Shown: piece after piece, positions 17,640-29,121 of the stretch
How positions within the stretch are numbered: the stretch's first letter is position 1
Layout of the letters: each line of letters begins with the position of its first letter
Origin: Phyllobacterium sp. OV277
GTDB lineage: Bacteria; Pseudomonadota; Alphaproteobacteria; Rhizobiales; Rhizobiaceae
Direction: 5' to 3'
NCBI RefSeq assembly: GCF_900104355.1
Contig: NZ_FNIY01000007.1
Location: 1-64,000, forward strand
Length of the DNA: 64,000 nucleotides
Made by a program: the position numbers and the translations under genes
The notes under the pieces: model-generated
What the model saw: the letters and a program-made list of their open reading frames with translations, nothing else
Told to the model about the DNA's origin: nothing
The model's database searches: none

Positions 17640-18464
17640 CTATCCGGCACTTGCTGATGCGACTGCACCGAAGTGAACATCGCCGGCAGCAATCTTCACC
17701 CTCTCCCCATCATTATCGCGTATGACAAAACGACAGTCTTCGTCAATTGTCTCGAATATACCACGCAGCACCGAGCCGTCGACTCGTACTGCAACTTCAC
17801 TGCCAATTCCGGCGGCCCGCTTCAGCCAACGCTTGCGGATTTCCGAGAGACCACGCCCCTCGTCCCAGATGCGGCTGTTTTCCTGCCAAGCATCAGACAG
17901 TGCCAGAAACAGGGTTTCCGCATCGCAATCCGCGCCGAGTTGCTTCAACGATGTGGCTGGATACGGCACGTCCTCAGGGTATGCAACCACATTGACGCCA
18001 ATGCCAACGACGACAGCGAAGCGTCCGTCAGGCAAAAGCGTCGATTCAAGCAGAATGCCCGATAGCTTGGCCTTGTTGATCAGGACATCATTGGGCCATT
18101 TGAGTTCAATGCGCAGGTCAGACTTGCCTACGCCATCAACACCAACGGAAATCGCCGCCTGCGGGCACACCGCATCGAGCGCATCGGCCAGCGAAAGCCC
18201 GGCGACGAAGCCAAGCGTTGCTGCAGTCTTCAATTCAAAATTACCAGTAAGCAACAGCGATGCGGCCAGATTGCCGTGGGATGTCGCCCAAGCGCGGCCA
18301 CGACGCCCGCGCCCGCTCTCCTGTTTTTTGGAAACAATCCACAACCGCCCGGCGTCACCCTCCTGCGCGCGTTCCAGCGCAACAGCATTGGTCGAACCAA
18401 CAGTGTCAAAAGCTTCAAGCCTGAAACCGTTTTGCTGCGCCAGTGGCGAGAGCGAAAATCCCAT
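17640..18464 (-). CDS. birA: Biotin-[acetyl-CoA-carboxylase] ligase
   Basis: The 274-residue enzyme activates biotin to biotinyl-AMP and transfers it to the carboxylase carrier lysine. The catalytic loop ESGRGRRGRAW, the ELKWPNDVLINKAKLSGIL segment and the C-terminal domain are present. It lacks the N-terminal helix-turn-helix of E. coli BirA, so it should not repress biotin genes directly. It lies 18 bases after nuoN, the usual arrangement in Rhizobiales, and is probably co-transcribed with the nuo operon. Confidence 0.94.
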   Translation of the reverse strand: MGFSLSPLAQQNGFRLEAFDTVGSTNAVALERAQEGDAGRLWIVSKKQESGRGRRGRAWATSHGNLAASLLLTGNFELKTAATLGFVAGLSLADALDAVCPQAAISVGVDGVGKSDLRIELKWPNDVLINKAKLSGILLESTLLPDGRFAVVVGIGVNVVAYPEDVPYPATSLKQLGADCDAETLFLALSDAWQENSRIWDEGRGLSEIRKRWLKRAAGIGSEVAVRVDGSVLRGIFETIDEDCRFVIRDNDGERVKIAAGDVHFGAVASASAG

Positions 18465-18482
18465 TGATCAGGGTTCCCGGCC

Positions 18483-19919
18483 TCAGAAGAACGTTTTCGC
18501 GGCAGCTTCCGCATAGGTGCTAACAGGACCACCGATGAGCACATAAAGCAGCGTCAGCAGGCCTGAAACACCAAGAACCAGACGCAGTTCGCCGGCAACC
18601 GGAACAAAGCCTTCGGCTGGCTCATCGAACCACATGATCTTGATGATGCGCAGGTAGTAGAACGCGCCCACAACCGAAGCCACGATACCGATGATAGCCA
18701 GCGCATAGAGGTTGGCCTGAACAGCGGCAAGGAAGGTGTACCACTTGCCCCAAAACCCGGCGAGCGGCGGAATACCTGCTAGCGAGAACATCAGGATGGT
18801 GAAGATTGTCGCCATGATCGGATTGGTGCGGGAAAGTCCGGACAAATCCTCGATCAGTTCGACATTGCCGTGCTTGCGGCGCATCGCCAGAATGAAGGCA
18901 AACACACCCAGCGTGGTGATCAGGTAGATAAACATATAGATGACGACGCCGCGCACGCCAACCTGTGTACCGGCAGCCAGACCAACAAGCGCATAGCCCA
19001 TATGGCTGATCGATGAATAGGCCATCAGGCGCTTGATGTTGCGCTGACCAATGGCGGCGAACGCGCCCAGAACCATTGAGGCGATGGCGATGAAGACGAT
19101 GATCTGCTGCCAGTCATGGGTGATCGGCTGGAACGTCTCAACGGCAACACGGGTAAGCAGGGCCATAGCGGCCATTTTCGGTGCCGTGGCAAAGAACGCA
19201 GTGACCGGGGTCGGCGCGCCTTCGTAAACGTCGGGTGTCCACATGTGGAAAGGCACAGCTGATATCTTGAAGGCAAGACCCGCAAAGATAAAGACCAGAC
19301 CAAACACCACGCCAAGCTGACGTTCACCGCCTGCAAGCGCCTGTGCGATACCTTCAAAACCTGTGTGACCGGTAAAGCCGTAAACGAGCGAGATACCGTA
19401 AAGCAGCATACCGGATGACAGGGCGCCGAGGACGAAATACTTCAGGCCAGCTTCCGTCGAGCGGGTGCTGTCACGGTTGATCGCGGCAACGACATAGAGC
19501 GCCAGAGACTGCAATTCGAGGCCGAGATAGAGCGACAATGTATCATTGGCCGAGATCATCAGCAGCATGCCGAGGGTCGCCAGCATGATGAGGATCGGGA
19601 ATTCGAACTTGTCGAATTTTTCAGCCTTGGCAAAACCCACCGACATGACAAGCGTGACAATGGAGCCAACCAGTGTCAGCACCTTCATGAAGCGCGAGAA
19701 TGGGTCCGAAACAAAGGCCCGGCCAAAAACATGGCCATCATGCGGGAACAGGACAACGAGCGCCAATGCTGCAAGCAGCACGGCAACCGCCAGTCCGTTG
19801 ACCACGGAATTTGCCCGTTCACCGGAGTAGGCCCCGATCATCAGAAGAGCCAATGCTCCCACTGCGATGAGCAGTTCAGGGGCCATAAGCGTCAAGTTGG
19901 CAATCATGTCGGTCTGCAT
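18483..19919 (-). CDS. nuoN: NADH-quinone oxidoreductase subunit N
   Basis: The 478-residue polytopic protein is one of three antiporter-like proton-pumping subunits of complex I. It shows the family's discontinuous-helix and charged-residue features, for example [21 protein letters not shown] and [17 protein letters not shown]. About 14 transmembrane helices are expected. It follows nuoM by 19 bases. Confidence 0.96.
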   Translation of the reverse strand: MQTDMIANLTLMAPELLIAVGALALLMIGAYSGERANSVVNGLAVAVLLAALALVVLFPHDGHVFGRAFVSDPFSRFMKVLTLVGSIVTLVMSVGFAKAEKFDKFEFPILIMLATLGMLLMISANDTLSLYLGLELQSLALYVVAAINRDSTRSTEAGLKYFVLGALSSGMLLYGISLVYGFTGHTGFEGIAQALAGGERQLGVVFGLVFIFAGLAFKISAVPFHMWTPDVYEGAPTPVTAFFATAPKMAAMALLTRVAVETFQPITHDWQQIIVFIAIASMVLGAFAAIGQRNIKRLMAYSSISHMGYALVGLAAGTQVGVRGVVIYMFIYLITTLGVFAFILAMRRKHGNVELIEDLSGLSRTNPIMATIFTILMFSLAGIPPLAGFWGKWYTFLAAVQANLYALAIIGIVASVVGAFYYLRIIKIMWFDEPAEGFVPVAGELRLVLGVSGLLTLLYVLIGGPVSTYAEAAAKTFF

Positions 19920-19938
19920 CGGCCTTGGCCTCTTCCTG

Positions 19939-21444
19939 CTATTTCAGCGCCAGTGTGGCGGCTGCGGACAGCGCGTTATTGTATTGATTGATAAGGGCGT
20001 GAACCGAGCTTGCCGTCGCGTCGAAAACGGGCATCGGATAAACACCATAGAAGATGGTGAGGATCACCAGCGGATAGACAACCAGCTTTTCGCGTGGCGA
20101 CATGTCCAGCAGTGACTTCAGGCTTTCCTTGTCGAGCGAACCGAACACCACGCGGCGATAGAGCCACAGCGCATAGGCCGCCGAGAAAATCACACCTGAT
20201 GTTGCAAACAGTGCAACCCATGTGTTGACCCGGAAGACACCAAGCAGCGTCAGGAATTCACCGATGAAGCCCGAGGTTCCCGGCAGGCCGACATTGGCCA
20301 TGGTCAGGATCAGGAACACCACCGCATATTTCGGCATGTTATTGACAAGGCCACCATAGGCAGAGATTTCGCGGGTATGGGTGCGATCATAAACAACACC
20401 GACGCAAAGGAACAGCGCGGCTGAAACGAGGCCGTGCGAAAGCATCTGGAACAATGCGCCCTGAATGCCCTGCTCGTTCGCTGCAAAGATACCCATGGTC
20501 ACGTAACCCATGTGCGCAACGGAGGAATAGGCGATCAACTTCTTGATGTCTTCCTGCATCAGCGCAACCAAGGATGTGTAGACGATGGCAACAACCGAGA
20601 GCGTGTAGATCAACGGAGCAAAATCAGCCGAGGCAACCGGAAACATCGGGAGGGAGAAGCGCAGGAAGCCGTAGCCACCGAGCTTCAACAGGATACCGGC
20701 CAGAATGGCGGATGCCGCTGTCGGTGCTTCCACGTGCGCATCCGGCAACCAGGTATGCACAGGCCACATCGGCATCTTCACGGCAAAGGATGCAAAGAAT
20801 GCCAGCCACAGCCATGTCTGCATGGACACAGGGAAAGAATGTGCCAGCAGTGTTGGAATGTCTGTCGTGCCAGCCTGCCAGTACATGGCCATGATGGCGA
20901 TCAGCATCAGGACAGAACCGAGCAGCGTATAAAGGAAGAACTTGAAGCTGGCATAGACGCGGCGCTTGCCACCCCAGACGCCGATGATGATGAACATCGG
21001 CACCAGCACGGCTTCGAAGAATACGTAGAACAGCACGATATCCAGCGCACAGAACACACCAATCATCAGTGTTTCAAGCACGAGGAAGGCAATCATGTAT
21101 TCCTTGACGCGGGTCTGGATCGCTTCCCAGCTGGCAAGGATGCAAAGCGGCATCAGGAATGTCGTCAGGATGACGAACAGCATCGAAATGCCGTCCACGC
21201 CCATATGATAGGAAATTCCGGAGTCGAGCCAGGCAAGCTTTTCCACGAACTGGAAGCCGGCATGGCCCTTGTCGAAATAGTACCAGATCGGCAGGGACAA
21301 GAGGAATGTGATAACCGTCGTCCACAGTGCCACATTGCGGATATTGCGCCGCGCGGATTCACTGTCATCCCGGATCAGAAGGATCAGGAGCGCACCGACC
21401 AATGGCAGGAAGGTAACAGTCGAGAGAATTGGCCAGTCGGTCAT
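19939..21444 (-). CDS. nuoM: NADH-quinone oxidoreductase subunit M
   Basis: The 501-residue antiporter-like subunit of the complex I membrane arm carries the conserved [20 protein letters not shown] and [19 protein letters not shown] segments. The ATG at 21444 ([10 protein letters not shown]) overlaps the nuoL stop as ATGA. An in-frame start nine codons earlier would run further into nuoL and is less likely. It pumps protons with NuoL and NuoN. Confidence 0.96.
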   Translation of the reverse strand: MTDWPILSTVTFLPLVGALLILLIRDDSESARRNIRNVALWTTVITFLLSLPIWYYFDKGHAGFQFVEKLAWLDSGISYHMGVDGISMLFVILTTFLMPLCILASWEAIQTRVKEYMIAFLVLETLMIGVFCALDIVLFYVFFEAVLVPMFIIIGVWGGKRRVYASFKFFLYTLLGSVLMLIAIMAMYWQAGTTDIPTLLAHSFPVSMQTWLWLAFFASFAVKMPMWPVHTWLPDAHVEAPTAASAILAGILLKLGGYGFLRFSLPMFPVASADFAPLIYTLSVVAIVYTSLVALMQEDIKKLIAYSSVAHMGYVTMGIFAANEQGIQGALFQMLSHGLVSAALFLCVGVVYDRTHTREISAYGGLVNNMPKYAVVFLILTMANVGLPGTSGFIGEFLTLLGVFRVNTWVALFATSGVIFSAAYALWLYRRVVFGSLDKESLKSLLDMSPREKLVVYPLVILTIFYGVYPMPVFDATASSVHALINQYNNALSAAATLALK

Positions 21445-23432
21445 CAGAAGTTGCTCCCGAGCATCATCCACGTGACGAGTGCGGCGACCCCAATGAGCAT
21501 CGCGAACGCATAATGATAGAGGTAACCGGTCTGCAGACGCACCACGCGGTTGGTGATATCGACAACCCGGGCAGAAATCCCGTCCGGACCATGGCCGTCA
21601 ATGAGCCAGCCATCGCCCTTCTTCCACAGGAACTTGCCAAGGGCCTTTGCCGGACGCACGAACAGGAAGTCGTAGAGTTCGTCAAAATACCACTTGTTGA
21701 GCAGGAACTGGTAGAGACCGCGATGCTGCTCGGCCAGACGCTTCGGCGTTTCCGGCGAGCGGATGTAGAAGATCCAAGCGAGGATAAATCCAGCCAGCAT
21801 CGCCAGGAATGGCGAGGCGGCAACAAGCGCTGGAACATGATGATGCAGTTCCAGAATCTCGTTTTCCTTGCCCGTAAACAGCGCGCCCTTCCAGAACTCG
21901 GCATATTCGTGGCCGAAGAAGTATTCGCGGAAGACCACGCCGGCAAACAATGCACCAATTGCGAGAATGAACAGCGGCACCAGCATGACATAGGGCGATT
22001 CATGGACGTGATGCATGACATCGTGCGAGGCGCGCGGCTTGCCATGGAACGTCATGAAAATCAGGCGCCATGAATAGAAGCTGGTGAACAGCGCGGCAAT
22101 CACAAGCAGGACAAAGGCATAAGTGGCAGCCGGGCTTGTCGAAGCATAGGCCGATTCAATGATCGCATCCTTGGAGAAAAAGCCAGCAGTACCGATAGAC
22201 GTGCCGGGAATACCAAGGCCGGTCAGGGCGATCGTGCCGATAACCATCATCCAGTATGTTTGCGGGATCAGCTTGCGCAGACCACCCATATTGCGCATGT
22301 CCTGCTCATCGGAAACCGCGTGAATGACGGAACCCGCACCAAGGAACAGCAGCGCCTTGAAGAAAGCGTGTGTGAACAGGTGGAAAATGGCGGCGCCATA
22401 GGCACCAAGACCGAGCGCCACGAACATATAGCCGAGCTGCGAGCAGGTCGAATAGGCGATGACGCGCTTGATGTCGTTCTGGACGAGACCAACCGTTGCC
22501 GCAAAGAATGCCGTGGTTGCGCCAACGAATGTGACGACAATCAAAGCCGTGTGCGACAATTCGAAGATCGGCGACAGGCGGGCAACCATGAATACACCTG
22601 CCGTCACCATCGTTGCGGCGTGGATGAGTGCGGAAACCGGTGTCGGGCCTTCCATCGCGTCAGGCAGCCATGTGTGCAGCAGGAACTGCGCCGATTTACC
22701 CATCGCGCCCATGAACAGCAGCAGACAGGCAACCGTGATCGCTTCCTGCTTGCCCAGCGCATAGCCGAGGAAATTCAGGACAATTTTGCCGTCCCCTGCT
22801 CCCTCTGCTGGAAGATAGGAGGCAGCTGATTGAAACAGCGTATCAAACTGAACCGTATCGAACAGGACGAACAGCGAGAAAATACCGAGAAGGAAACCAA
22901 AATCGCCGACGCGGTTGACGATGAAAGCTTTCATCGCCGCAGCATTGGCCGAGGGTTTTTTGAACCAGAAACCGATGAGCAGGTAGGAGGCAAGACCCAC
23001 GCCTTCCCAGCCGAAGAACATCTGAACCAGATTGTCGCCGGTCACCAACATCAACATCGCAAAGGTGAAAAGCGACAGATAGGCGAAGAAACGCGGCCGA
23101 TGCGGATCGTGATGCATATAGCCGATTGAATAGGTATGGACGAGCGCCGAAACCGTGTTGACGACGATCAGCATGACGGCAGTCAGCGTATCAATGCGCA
23201 AGGCCCAATCAAAGCTCAGCGAGCCCGATTCAACCCAGTGCAGGACCGGAACCTTGAATGCTTCGCCATGGCCGAGCGCTACGGTCGTGAAGGCAATCCA
23301 TGAGAGGACCGCAACCACGATCATCAGACCGGTGGTGACATACTCGCTCGCCTTTGCGCCGATAGCCGAGCCGAAGAGCCCCGCGATCAGAAAGCCGAGC
23401 AGCGGAAGGAAGACAATCGCCAGATACAGCAT
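21444..23432 (-). CDS. nuoL: NADH-quinone oxidoreductase subunit L
   Basis: The 662-residue protein is the distal antiporter-like proton-pumping subunit of complex I. It has the core with [20 protein letters not shown] and [18 protein letters not shown], and a C-terminal extension holding the long lateral amphipathic helix (region [20 protein letters not shown]) and terminal anchor. Length is normal. It starts seven bases after the nuoK stop. Confidence 0.97.
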   Translation of the reverse strand: MLYLAIVFLPLLGFLIAGLFGSAIGAKASEYVTTGLMIVVAVLSWIAFTTVALGHGEAFKVPVLHWVESGSLSFDWALRIDTLTAVMLIVVNTVSALVHTYSIGYMHHDPHRPRFFAYLSLFTFAMLMLVTGDNLVQMFFGWEGVGLASYLLIGFWFKKPSANAAAMKAFIVNRVGDFGFLLGIFSLFVLFDTVQFDTLFQSAASYLPAEGAGDGKIVLNFLGYALGKQEAITVACLLLFMGAMGKSAQFLLHTWLPDAMEGPTPVSALIHAATMVTAGVFMVARLSPIFELSHTALIVVTFVGATTAFFAATVGLVQNDIKRVIAYSTCSQLGYMFVALGLGAYGAAIFHLFTHAFFKALLFLGAGSVIHAVSDEQDMRNMGGLRKLIPQTYWMMVIGTIALTGLGIPGTSIGTAGFFSKDAIIESAYASTSPAATYAFVLLVIAALFTSFYSWRLIFMTFHGKPRASHDVMHHVHESPYVMLVPLFILAIGALFAGVVFREYFFGHEYAEFWKGALFTGKENEILELHHHVPALVAASPFLAMLAGFILAWIFYIRSPETPKRLAEQHRGLYQFLLNKWYFDELYDFLFVRPAKALGKFLWKKGDGWLIDGHGPDGISARVVDITNRVVRLQTGYLYHYAFAMLIGVAALVTWMMLGSNF

Positions 23433-23439
23433 GCCCCCG

Positions 23440-23748
23440 TCAACCTTTCATCATGTTGACGTCTTCCACGGCAATCGACCCACGATTGCGGTAGAACACG
23501 ACGAGAATAGCAAGTCCGATGGCCGCCTCAGCGGCTGCAACGGTCAAGACAAACAATGCAAAAACCTGTCCAACCAGATCCCCCAGAGCGGCGGAGAACG
23601 CCACGAAGTTCAGGTTGACCGCAAGCAGGATCAATTCGACCGACATCAGGATGACGATCACGTTCTTACGATTGAGGAAGATACCAAAAATCCCCATCGT
23701 GAACAGCAGCGCGGAAACTGTCAGATAATGTGCGATACCGATTACCAT
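23440..23748 (-). CDS. nuoK: NADH-quinone oxidoreductase subunit K
   Basis: The 102-residue membrane subunit has three transmembrane helices. Conserved glutamates in the proton path lie in [14 protein letters not shown] and [15 protein letters not shown]. The second of two adjacent ATGs is chosen: it gives the family length of 102 and AGGAG is seven bases upstream. It starts 13 bases after nuoJ. Confidence 0.95.
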   Translation of the reverse strand: MVIGIAHYLTVSALLFTMGIFGIFLNRKNVIVILMSVELILLAVNLNFVAFSAALGDLVGQVFALFVLTVAAAEAAIGLAILVVFYRNRGSIAVEDVNMMKG

Positions 23749-23761
23749 CATGGCGCTCCTG

Positions 23762-24382
23762 TCAAATACCCTTGCCCGTTTCGACCTGCTTGACCTCGAT
23801 GGCCGTCTCGGGCGTGCGTGCGACCTGCTGCGAGATGTTCTGGCGCTTCACGCCTTCCTTGTGGCGAAGCGTCAGCACAATCGCGCCGATCATGGCGACC
23901 AGAAGCACGAGACCGGCAATCTGGAAGTAATAGATGTAATCCGTATAGAGGATGTCGCCGAGCGCTGCCGTGTTGGTGCGCGTCGCCACATCAGGCGTTG
24001 GCTGAACGACAACCCGTCCAATGCTCGGCGCGAAGATCGAGCCACCGAGAACGACGATCAGTTCAACGGCGAGGATCATGCCGACAAGCGCGCCAATGGG
24101 TGCATATTGTAATGCACCGCGCTTCATCTCGGTAAAGTCCACATCCAGCATCATCACAACAAAGAGGAAGAGGACGGCAACCGCGCCGACATAGACCACA
24201 AGAAGGATCATCGCCAGGAATTCAGCACCGGTCAGCAGGAAGAGCCCCGCCGCGTTGAAGAAGGCGAGGATGAGAAACAGCACGGAGTGCACGGGATTAC
24301 GCGCCGCAATCACCATGAACGCACTGGCGACGGTGATGAAGGCGAAGAGATAAAAAAACGCCGCCGCAATACCTGTCAGCAT
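23762..24382 (-). CDS. nuoJ: NADH-quinone oxidoreductase subunit J
   Basis: The 206-residue, five-helix membrane subunit contains the conserved [26 protein letters not shown] (about 53-78), whose pi-bulge helix takes part in coupling. After nuoI comes a 169-base spacer, the largest gap inside the nuo run, with no visible gene. The spacer contains a small hairpin at 24405-24420 of the wrong polarity to stop nuo transcripts. Confidence 0.95.
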   Translation of the reverse strand: MLTGIAAAFFYLFAFITVASAFMVIAARNPVHSVLFLILAFFNAAGLFLLTGAEFLAMILLVVYVGAVAVLFLFVVMMLDVDFTEMKRGALQYAPIGALVGMILAVELIVVLGGSIFAPSIGRVVVQPTPDVATRTNTAALGDILYTDYIYYFQIAGLVLLVAMIGAIVLTLRHKEGVKRQNISQQVARTPETAIEVKQVETGKGI

Positions 24383-24551
24383 GGGTTCCCCCGATTTCCA
24401 TTCCGGCAGACTGTTCTGCCATTTTTAAAGCGATTCACGGAAGCTTCCGCGTATTCGCAGCCTCTTAACGCATGTTCCTGCCGGGTAGAAGCACCCTGCC
24501 CTAAGACACATGCGCGCACTCGGATGAGACGACGCCCCATCCACTCAATTC

Positions 24552-25043
24552 TTACCGGTACGGCGCATCCATTGCGATGTTCCGGGCCAGTTCGCGTTCC
24601 CAGCGATCGCCATTGGCGAGCAGCCGGTCCTTGTCATAATAAAGCTCTTCACGGGTTTCCGTGGCGAACTCGAAATTCGGACCTTCAACGATGGCATCAA
24701 CAGGACAGGCTTCCTGACAGAAGCCGCAATAGATGCACTTCACCATGTCAATGTCATAACGCACCGTGCGGCGCGTTCCGTCATTGCGGCGCGGGCCAGC
24801 TTCGATGGTGATGGCCTGTGCCGGGCAGATCGCTTCGCAGAGCTTGCAGGCAATGCAGCGTTCTTCGCCATTGGGATAACGGCGCAGCGCATGTTCACCA
24901 CGGAAACGCGGGCTAAGCGGTCCCTTTTCGTAAGGATAGTTCAACGTCGCCTTCGGCGCGAAGAACTGCCGCATCGACAGGAAGAATGCCCCGACGAATT
25001 CCGCCAGCAGGAGCGATTTAGCAGCTTGTGCGAGTTGTGCCAT
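24552..25043 (-). CDS. nuoI: NADH-quinone oxidoreductase subunit I
   Basis: The 163-residue peripheral-arm subunit carries two [4Fe-4S] clusters (N6a, N6b) bound by [12 protein letters not shown] and [12 protein letters not shown]. The N-terminal amphipathic helix ([18 protein letters not shown]) docks it to the membrane arm. It passes electrons from NuoG towards NuoB. It starts 11 bases after nuoH. Confidence 0.96.
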   Translation of the reverse strand: MAQLAQAAKSLLLAEFVGAFFLSMRQFFAPKATLNYPYEKGPLSPRFRGEHALRRYPNGEERCIACKLCEAICPAQAITIEAGPRRNDGTRRTVRYDIDMVKCIYCGFCQEACPVDAIVEGPNFEFATETREELYYDKDRLLANGDRWERELARNIAMDAPYR

Positions 25044-25054
25044 GCTGATTCTCC

Positions 25055-26098
25055 TTACGGTGTCAGGCCGGTGATTTTAAGAAAGGCCGCGGTTGCGATG
25101 ACCATGAAGAGCGAGATCGGCAGGAACACTTTCCAACCCAGACGCATCAATTGATCATAGCGGTAACGCGGAACGAATGCCTTCACCATGGCGATCATGA
25201 AGAAGACGAAGAAGAGCTTGAGCATGAACCAGATGATGCCGGGTACCCAGTTCAGGAACCATACATCCACCGGGGGCAGCCAGCCGCCGAGGAACAGGAT
25301 CGTCGTCAGTGCGCACATCAGCGTGATGGCGACATATTCACCAAGGAAGAACAGCAGGAACGCGGTCGACGAATACTCGATCATATGACCGGCAACGAGT
25401 TCCGATTCCGCTTCGACCAGATCGAAAGGCGGGCGGTTGGTTTCGGCAAGCGCCGAGATGAAGAAAATGACGAACATCGGGAACAGGCCGAGCCAATGCC
25501 AGTCCAGGAATGTGTTTGGCAGGCCGACCATCGTGCCAAGGCCCGTTTTCTGCGACAGGACGATATCCGTGAGGTTCAGCGAACCGACGCAGAGCAGAAC
25601 GGTGACAATGACGAAACCGATGGAGACTTCATAGGAAACCATCTGTGCAGCAGAGCGGAGCGCACCGAGGAACGGATATTTTGAGTTCGATGCCCAGCCG
25701 GCCATGATGACGCCGTAGACTTCCAGCGATGAAATGGCGAGCACATAGAGAATGCCAACATTGACGTTGGCGATCGCCCAGCCTTCATTGACCGGGATGA
25801 CCGCCCAAGCAGCCATGGCAAGCACCGAGGAAACCAGTGGTGCCAGCAGGAAAATGCCCTTATTGGCGCCAGATGGAATGATCGGTTCCTTGACGACGAA
25901 CTTCAAAAGATCGGCAAAGGACTGCAACAGACCGAACGGGCCAACCACGTTCGGACCACGGCGCAACTGAACGGCCGCCCAGATCTTGCGATCCGCGTAA
26001 AGCAGGTAAGCGATGATCAGCAGCATCACCACGAGCATCAGCACTGATTTTCCAAGGATAATCAGCAGCGGCAGGATGTAGGTTGCGAAAATTTCCAT
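25055..26098 (-). CDS. nuoH: NADH-quinone oxidoreductase subunit H
   Basis: The 347-residue membrane subunit with eight helices forms part of the quinone site with NuoB and NuoD. Conserved charged segments [40 protein letters not shown] and [13 protein letters not shown] are present. The start at 26098 (MEIFATYIL) gives family length and lies 17 bases past the nuoG stop; the frame is open further upstream inside nuoG but is not family-like. Confidence 0.96.
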   Translation of the reverse strand: MEIFATYILPLLIILGKSVLMLVVMLLIIAYLLYADRKIWAAVQLRRGPNVVGPFGLLQSFADLLKFVVKEPIIPSGANKGIFLLAPLVSSVLAMAAWAVIPVNEGWAIANVNVGILYVLAISSLEVYGVIMAGWASNSKYPFLGALRSAAQMVSYEVSIGFVIVTVLLCVGSLNLTDIVLSQKTGLGTMVGLPNTFLDWHWLGLFPMFVIFFISALAETNRPPFDLVEAESELVAGHMIEYSSTAFLLFFLGEYVAITLMCALTTILFLGGWLPPVDVWFLNWVPGIIWFMLKLFFVFFMIAMVKAFVPRYRYDQLMRLGWKVFLPISLFMVIATAAFLKITGLTP

Positions 26099-26115
26099 AT
26101 CAGTCTCTTCCCCGC

Positions 26116-28197
26116 CTACTCGGCCGCCTGCTTGAACCCGCCCTTGGCCAGCGCGGAACATTCAGCCATGACGGCGGAGGCGCGGGCGATCGGGTTGGTC
26201 AAGTAGAAGTCTTGCACTGGCGATACGAAGGCCGTCTTTTCAACGGTGCCCGATGCATTGGCCAGTTTCTGGATATCGGCAGCGTCACCGGCCTTGATGG
26301 CGTCGATGACAGCCAAATGCGGGTATTCTGCATAAAGTTTGGCGCGCAGTGCGGCCAGCGTGTCGAATGGCAGCTTCTTGCCAAGCACATCGGACAGTGC
26401 GCGCAGGATCGCCCAATCTTCCTTGGCATTGCCGGGCGCAAAAGCAGCACGGCTGGTCATCTGCACACGGCCTTCCGTGTTGACGTAAGTGCCGGATTTT
26501 TCCGTATAGGTCGCACCCGGCAGGATTACGTCAGCATTGTGTGCGCCCTGATCGCCGTGGGTACCGATATAAACGGTGAAGGCACTGCCTTTGTCCGCCC
26601 AGTTCAACTCATCGGCACCGAGCAGGAACAGCACATCGAGTGCGCCCTTCATTTCGGCAACCGACTTGCCGCCCTCGCCCGGCACGAAACCGATATCGAG
26701 TGCGCCAACGCGGCTGGCAGCAGTATGAATAACCCCGAAACCGTTCCAGTCATCGGCAAGTGCGCCAGTGTCCGCAGCGATCTTGGCGGCAAGCGCCAGA
26801 ACCGCATTACCATCCGCACGGCTGAGAGCGCCCTGCCCGATGATGATGATTGGCTTCTTGGCCTTCTTCAGCACCGCGTGGAATTTTAGCGAACCATTGG
26901 CAAGTTCCGCCAATGTATCAGCACCAGCGCCGAGATATTCGTAGTTGAAGCGCAGGTCGGCCTGTTCGCCGATCAGTGCAATCGGGATACCAGCGGCGCG
27001 CCAGCGCTTGCGCAGACGCGCATTGAGCAGCGAAGCTTCATAGCGTGGGTTGGAACCGATGATGAGGATGGCATCAGCATCTTCAATACCGTCAATGCTT
27101 GGATTGAAGATGTAAGACGCGCGGCCATTGGCGGTGTTCAGCACCGTTCCGTCCTGACGCCCGTCAATATTGGCAGAGCCAAGCGAGGTAACGAGCTGTT
27201 TCAGCGCATACATTTCCTCGACGGTGGCAAGATCACCGGCAATCGCGCCGATCTTGTCGCCTGTCGTCTTGGCAATAGCAGCCTTGATTGCGTCGAAAGC
27301 CTCCGGCCAGCTTGCCGGAACGAGACGGCCATCCTTGCGAATATAGGGGCGGTCAAGGCGCTGGGTGCGCAGACCATCCCAGATGAAGCGGGTCTTGTCG
27401 GAAATCCACTCTTCGTTGACAGCCTCATTGACGCGCGGAAGTACGCGCATCACTTCGCGGCCACGCGTATCGACGCGGATCGATGAGCCGACAGCATCCA
27501 TCACGTCAATGGATTCGGTCTTGGTCAGTTCCCACGGACGGGCCTGAAAAGCATAGGGCTTCGATGTCAGTGCGCCGACTGGGCAAAGGTCAATCACATT
27601 GCCCTGCAATTCCGATGTCATCGCCTGTTCGAGATAGGTGGTGATTTCGGCATCTTCGCCGCGACCAATGAGGCCAAGCTCGGAAATACCGGCAACTTCC
27701 GTCGTGAAGCGAACGCAGCGGGTGCAGTGAATGCAGCGGGTCATCACCGTCTTGACGAGCGGTCCGATATACTTGTCTTCAACGGCGCGCTTGTTTTCCT
27801 TGTAGCGCGATGCACCGATGCCGAACACCATGGCCTGATCCTGCAGATCGCACTCGCCGCCCTGATCGCAGATCGGGCAATCCAGCGGGTGGTTGATCAG
27901 CAGAAATTCCATCACGCCTTCACGGGCCTTCTTGACCATGGGCGTGTTGGTGAAAATCTCCGGAGTTTCGCCATTCGGGCCCGGACGCAGATCGCGCACG
28001 CCCATGGCGCAGGAAGCGGCAGGCTTGGGTGGTCCGCCCTTCACTTCAATCAGGCACATGCGGCAATTGCCGGCGATCGACAAACGCTCATGGAAACAGA
28101 AACGCGGCACCTCGGCACCCGCCGTTTCTGCAGCCTGCAGAAGCGTGTAGTGATCCGGTACTTCGATTTCCCTACCGTCGACTTTGATCTTTGCCAT
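26116..28197 (-). CDS. nuoG: NADH-quinone oxidoreductase subunit G
   Basis: The 693-residue iron-sulfur subunit has an N-terminal [2Fe-2S] ferredoxin domain ([19 protein letters not shown]), a His-Cys3 [4Fe-4S] site ([17 protein letters not shown]) and a second [4Fe-4S] site ([10 protein letters not shown]). A molybdopterin-oxidoreductase-like domain follows to the end. It conducts electrons through the peripheral arm. Its ATG overlaps the stop of the pentapeptide-repeat gene as TAATG, so the two are translationally coupled. Confidence 0.96.
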   Translation of the reverse strand: MAKIKVDGREIEVPDHYTLLQAAETAGAEVPRFCFHERLSIAGNCRMCLIEVKGGPPKPAASCAMGVRDLRPGPNGETPEIFTNTPMVKKAREGVMEFLLINHPLDCPICDQGGECDLQDQAMVFGIGASRYKENKRAVEDKYIGPLVKTVMTRCIHCTRCVRFTTEVAGISELGLIGRGEDAEITTYLEQAMTSELQGNVIDLCPVGALTSKPYAFQARPWELTKTESIDVMDAVGSSIRVDTRGREVMRVLPRVNEAVNEEWISDKTRFIWDGLRTQRLDRPYIRKDGRLVPASWPEAFDAIKAAIAKTTGDKIGAIAGDLATVEEMYALKQLVTSLGSANIDGRQDGTVLNTANGRASYIFNPSIDGIEDADAILIIGSNPRYEASLLNARLRKRWRAAGIPIALIGEQADLRFNYEYLGAGADTLAELANGSLKFHAVLKKAKKPIIIIGQGALSRADGNAVLALAAKIAADTGALADDWNGFGVIHTAASRVGALDIGFVPGEGGKSVAEMKGALDVLFLLGADELNWADKGSAFTVYIGTHGDQGAHNADVILPGATYTEKSGTYVNTEGRVQMTSRAAFAPGNAKEDWAILRALSDVLGKKLPFDTLAALRAKLYAEYPHLAVIDAIKAGDAADIQKLANASGTVEKTAFVSPVQDFYLTNPIARASAVMAECSALAKGGFKQAAE

Positions 28198-28508
28198 TAT
28201 TCTTCTCCGGCACGGGTTGCCGCTTCATAAGCTTCAAACAGATCTTTCAGGGGAACGCCATTGATCGTCATTCCTGCGAGCATGGCGTTTTCGATCTTAA
28301 CATTGCTCATATTAACATTTGTGAACAAGGTATTGGAAAGGTTCACATCTTCAACTTTTGAATTGCTGAGGTTCGTATTACCGATCCGCACACAAGACAG
28401 GTTAACGTTGTTAAATCCGGTGTTCGACAGATTGACATCGTCAAAGATGGAATTGGTAATCACGCATTCGCGTACATCAAGAACATCGCGCCTGGAATGT
28501 ATCTCCAT
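28197..28508 (-). CDS. Pentapeptide-repeat protein inside the nuo operon
   Basis: The 103-residue protein is mostly tandem pentapeptides of form [S/T/N]-x-x-[N/D]-[V/L] ([15 protein letters not shown] and about ten more, residues 16-85). These should fold as a short right-handed beta-helix. The C-terminal part ([17 protein letters not shown]) is a helical cap common in this family. It is soluble, with no signal peptide. The start at 28508 has a G-rich site upstream and begins one base after the upstream gene's stop; its own stop overlaps nuoG as TAATG. Known complex I subunits do not include such a protein. A role in assembly or stability of the NuoG module is only inference. Confidence 0.8.
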   Translation of the reverse strand: MEIHSRRDVLDVRECVITNSIFDDVNLSNTGFNNVNLSCVRIGNTNLSNSKVEDVNLSNTLFTNVNMSNVKIENAMLAGMTINGVPLKDLFEAYEAATRAGEE

Positions 28509-28509
28509 T

Positions 28510-29109
28510 TCAATGCCCCCCTGATGAGGTCTGGAGAGCTTTGGCCTGCGCCGTCCACTCATCCCGCACGATACGTCCGCCAAACTTCAAATGATCATCG
28601 ATCCGGGCGACTTCTTGCGCCGACCACGCCGCAATCTGGGCATAGGTGTAGACACCAAGGCCGTTCAGAACCTGTTCCAGCTTTGGACCGACACCCGAAA
28701 TCCGCTTCAGATCATCGGGCACAACAGATTTTTCCGTAGCAACCAGCTTTACCGGTGCAGCGGAAACAGTGACCGGAACTTCAGCAGCCTTGACGGTAAC
28801 GGCTTTGGGAGCAGTTTCCACCGACTTCTTGCGTATGATCGTCTTCAATTCAGCAACATCTGGTGCTTGTTTGGCATCAGCCTCAGGCAAAGTACCCAGC
28901 GGCTTCAATTTTGTATTGGCATCAAGCACACCGGCCAGAGCACCGGCCCACAGGCCCCACATCTGGCTGGCAATACCGAGACTTAAAACAGACGCAGCCG
29001 CCAGCGCGCCTATGGGCGGCGTCAGCAGATTGGCAGCCGGAACGATCTGCTTCGGCATCACTGCCGACCAGTCTGCGCCCGGTTTTTTGTCTGTCTTGTT
29101 ATCCGGCAT
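28510..29109 (-). CDS. Membrane-anchored helix-hairpin-helix protein in the nuo operon
   Basis: The 199-residue protein has a hydrophobic segment at about 33-62 (ASVLSLGIASQMWGLWAGAL), an Ala/Val/Lys-rich linker (about 75-130), and a C-terminal helix-hairpin-helix domain of the COG3743 (H3TH) type: DDLKRISGVGPKLEQVLNGL, then YTYAQIAAW and GRIVRDEWTAQAKAL. This domain is clearly related to the C-terminus of NuoE here. It lies between nuoF and the pentapeptide gene with gaps of 12 and one base. Relatives often carry a similar gene, sometimes annotated as a NADH dehydrogenase subunit, but no function is known to me. Confidence 0.78.
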   Translation of the reverse strand: MPDNKTDKKPGADWSAVMPKQIVPAANLLTPPIGALAAASVLSLGIASQMWGLWAGALAGVLDANTKLKPLGTLPEADAKQAPDVAELKTIIRKKSVETAPKAVTVKAAEVPVTVSAAPVKLVATEKSVVPDDLKRISGVGPKLEQVLNGLGVYTYAQIAAWSAQEVARIDDHLKFGGRIVRDEWTAQAKALQTSSGGH

Positions 29110-29121
29110 GTCCCCTCAACC

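Noticed and set aside
24405-24420. Hairpin GGCAGA-CTGT-TCTGCC followed by T-run as an attenuator in the nuo operon
   Set aside because: The T-run is on the plus strand and the operon is transcribed from the minus strand, so it would not stop nuo transcripts.
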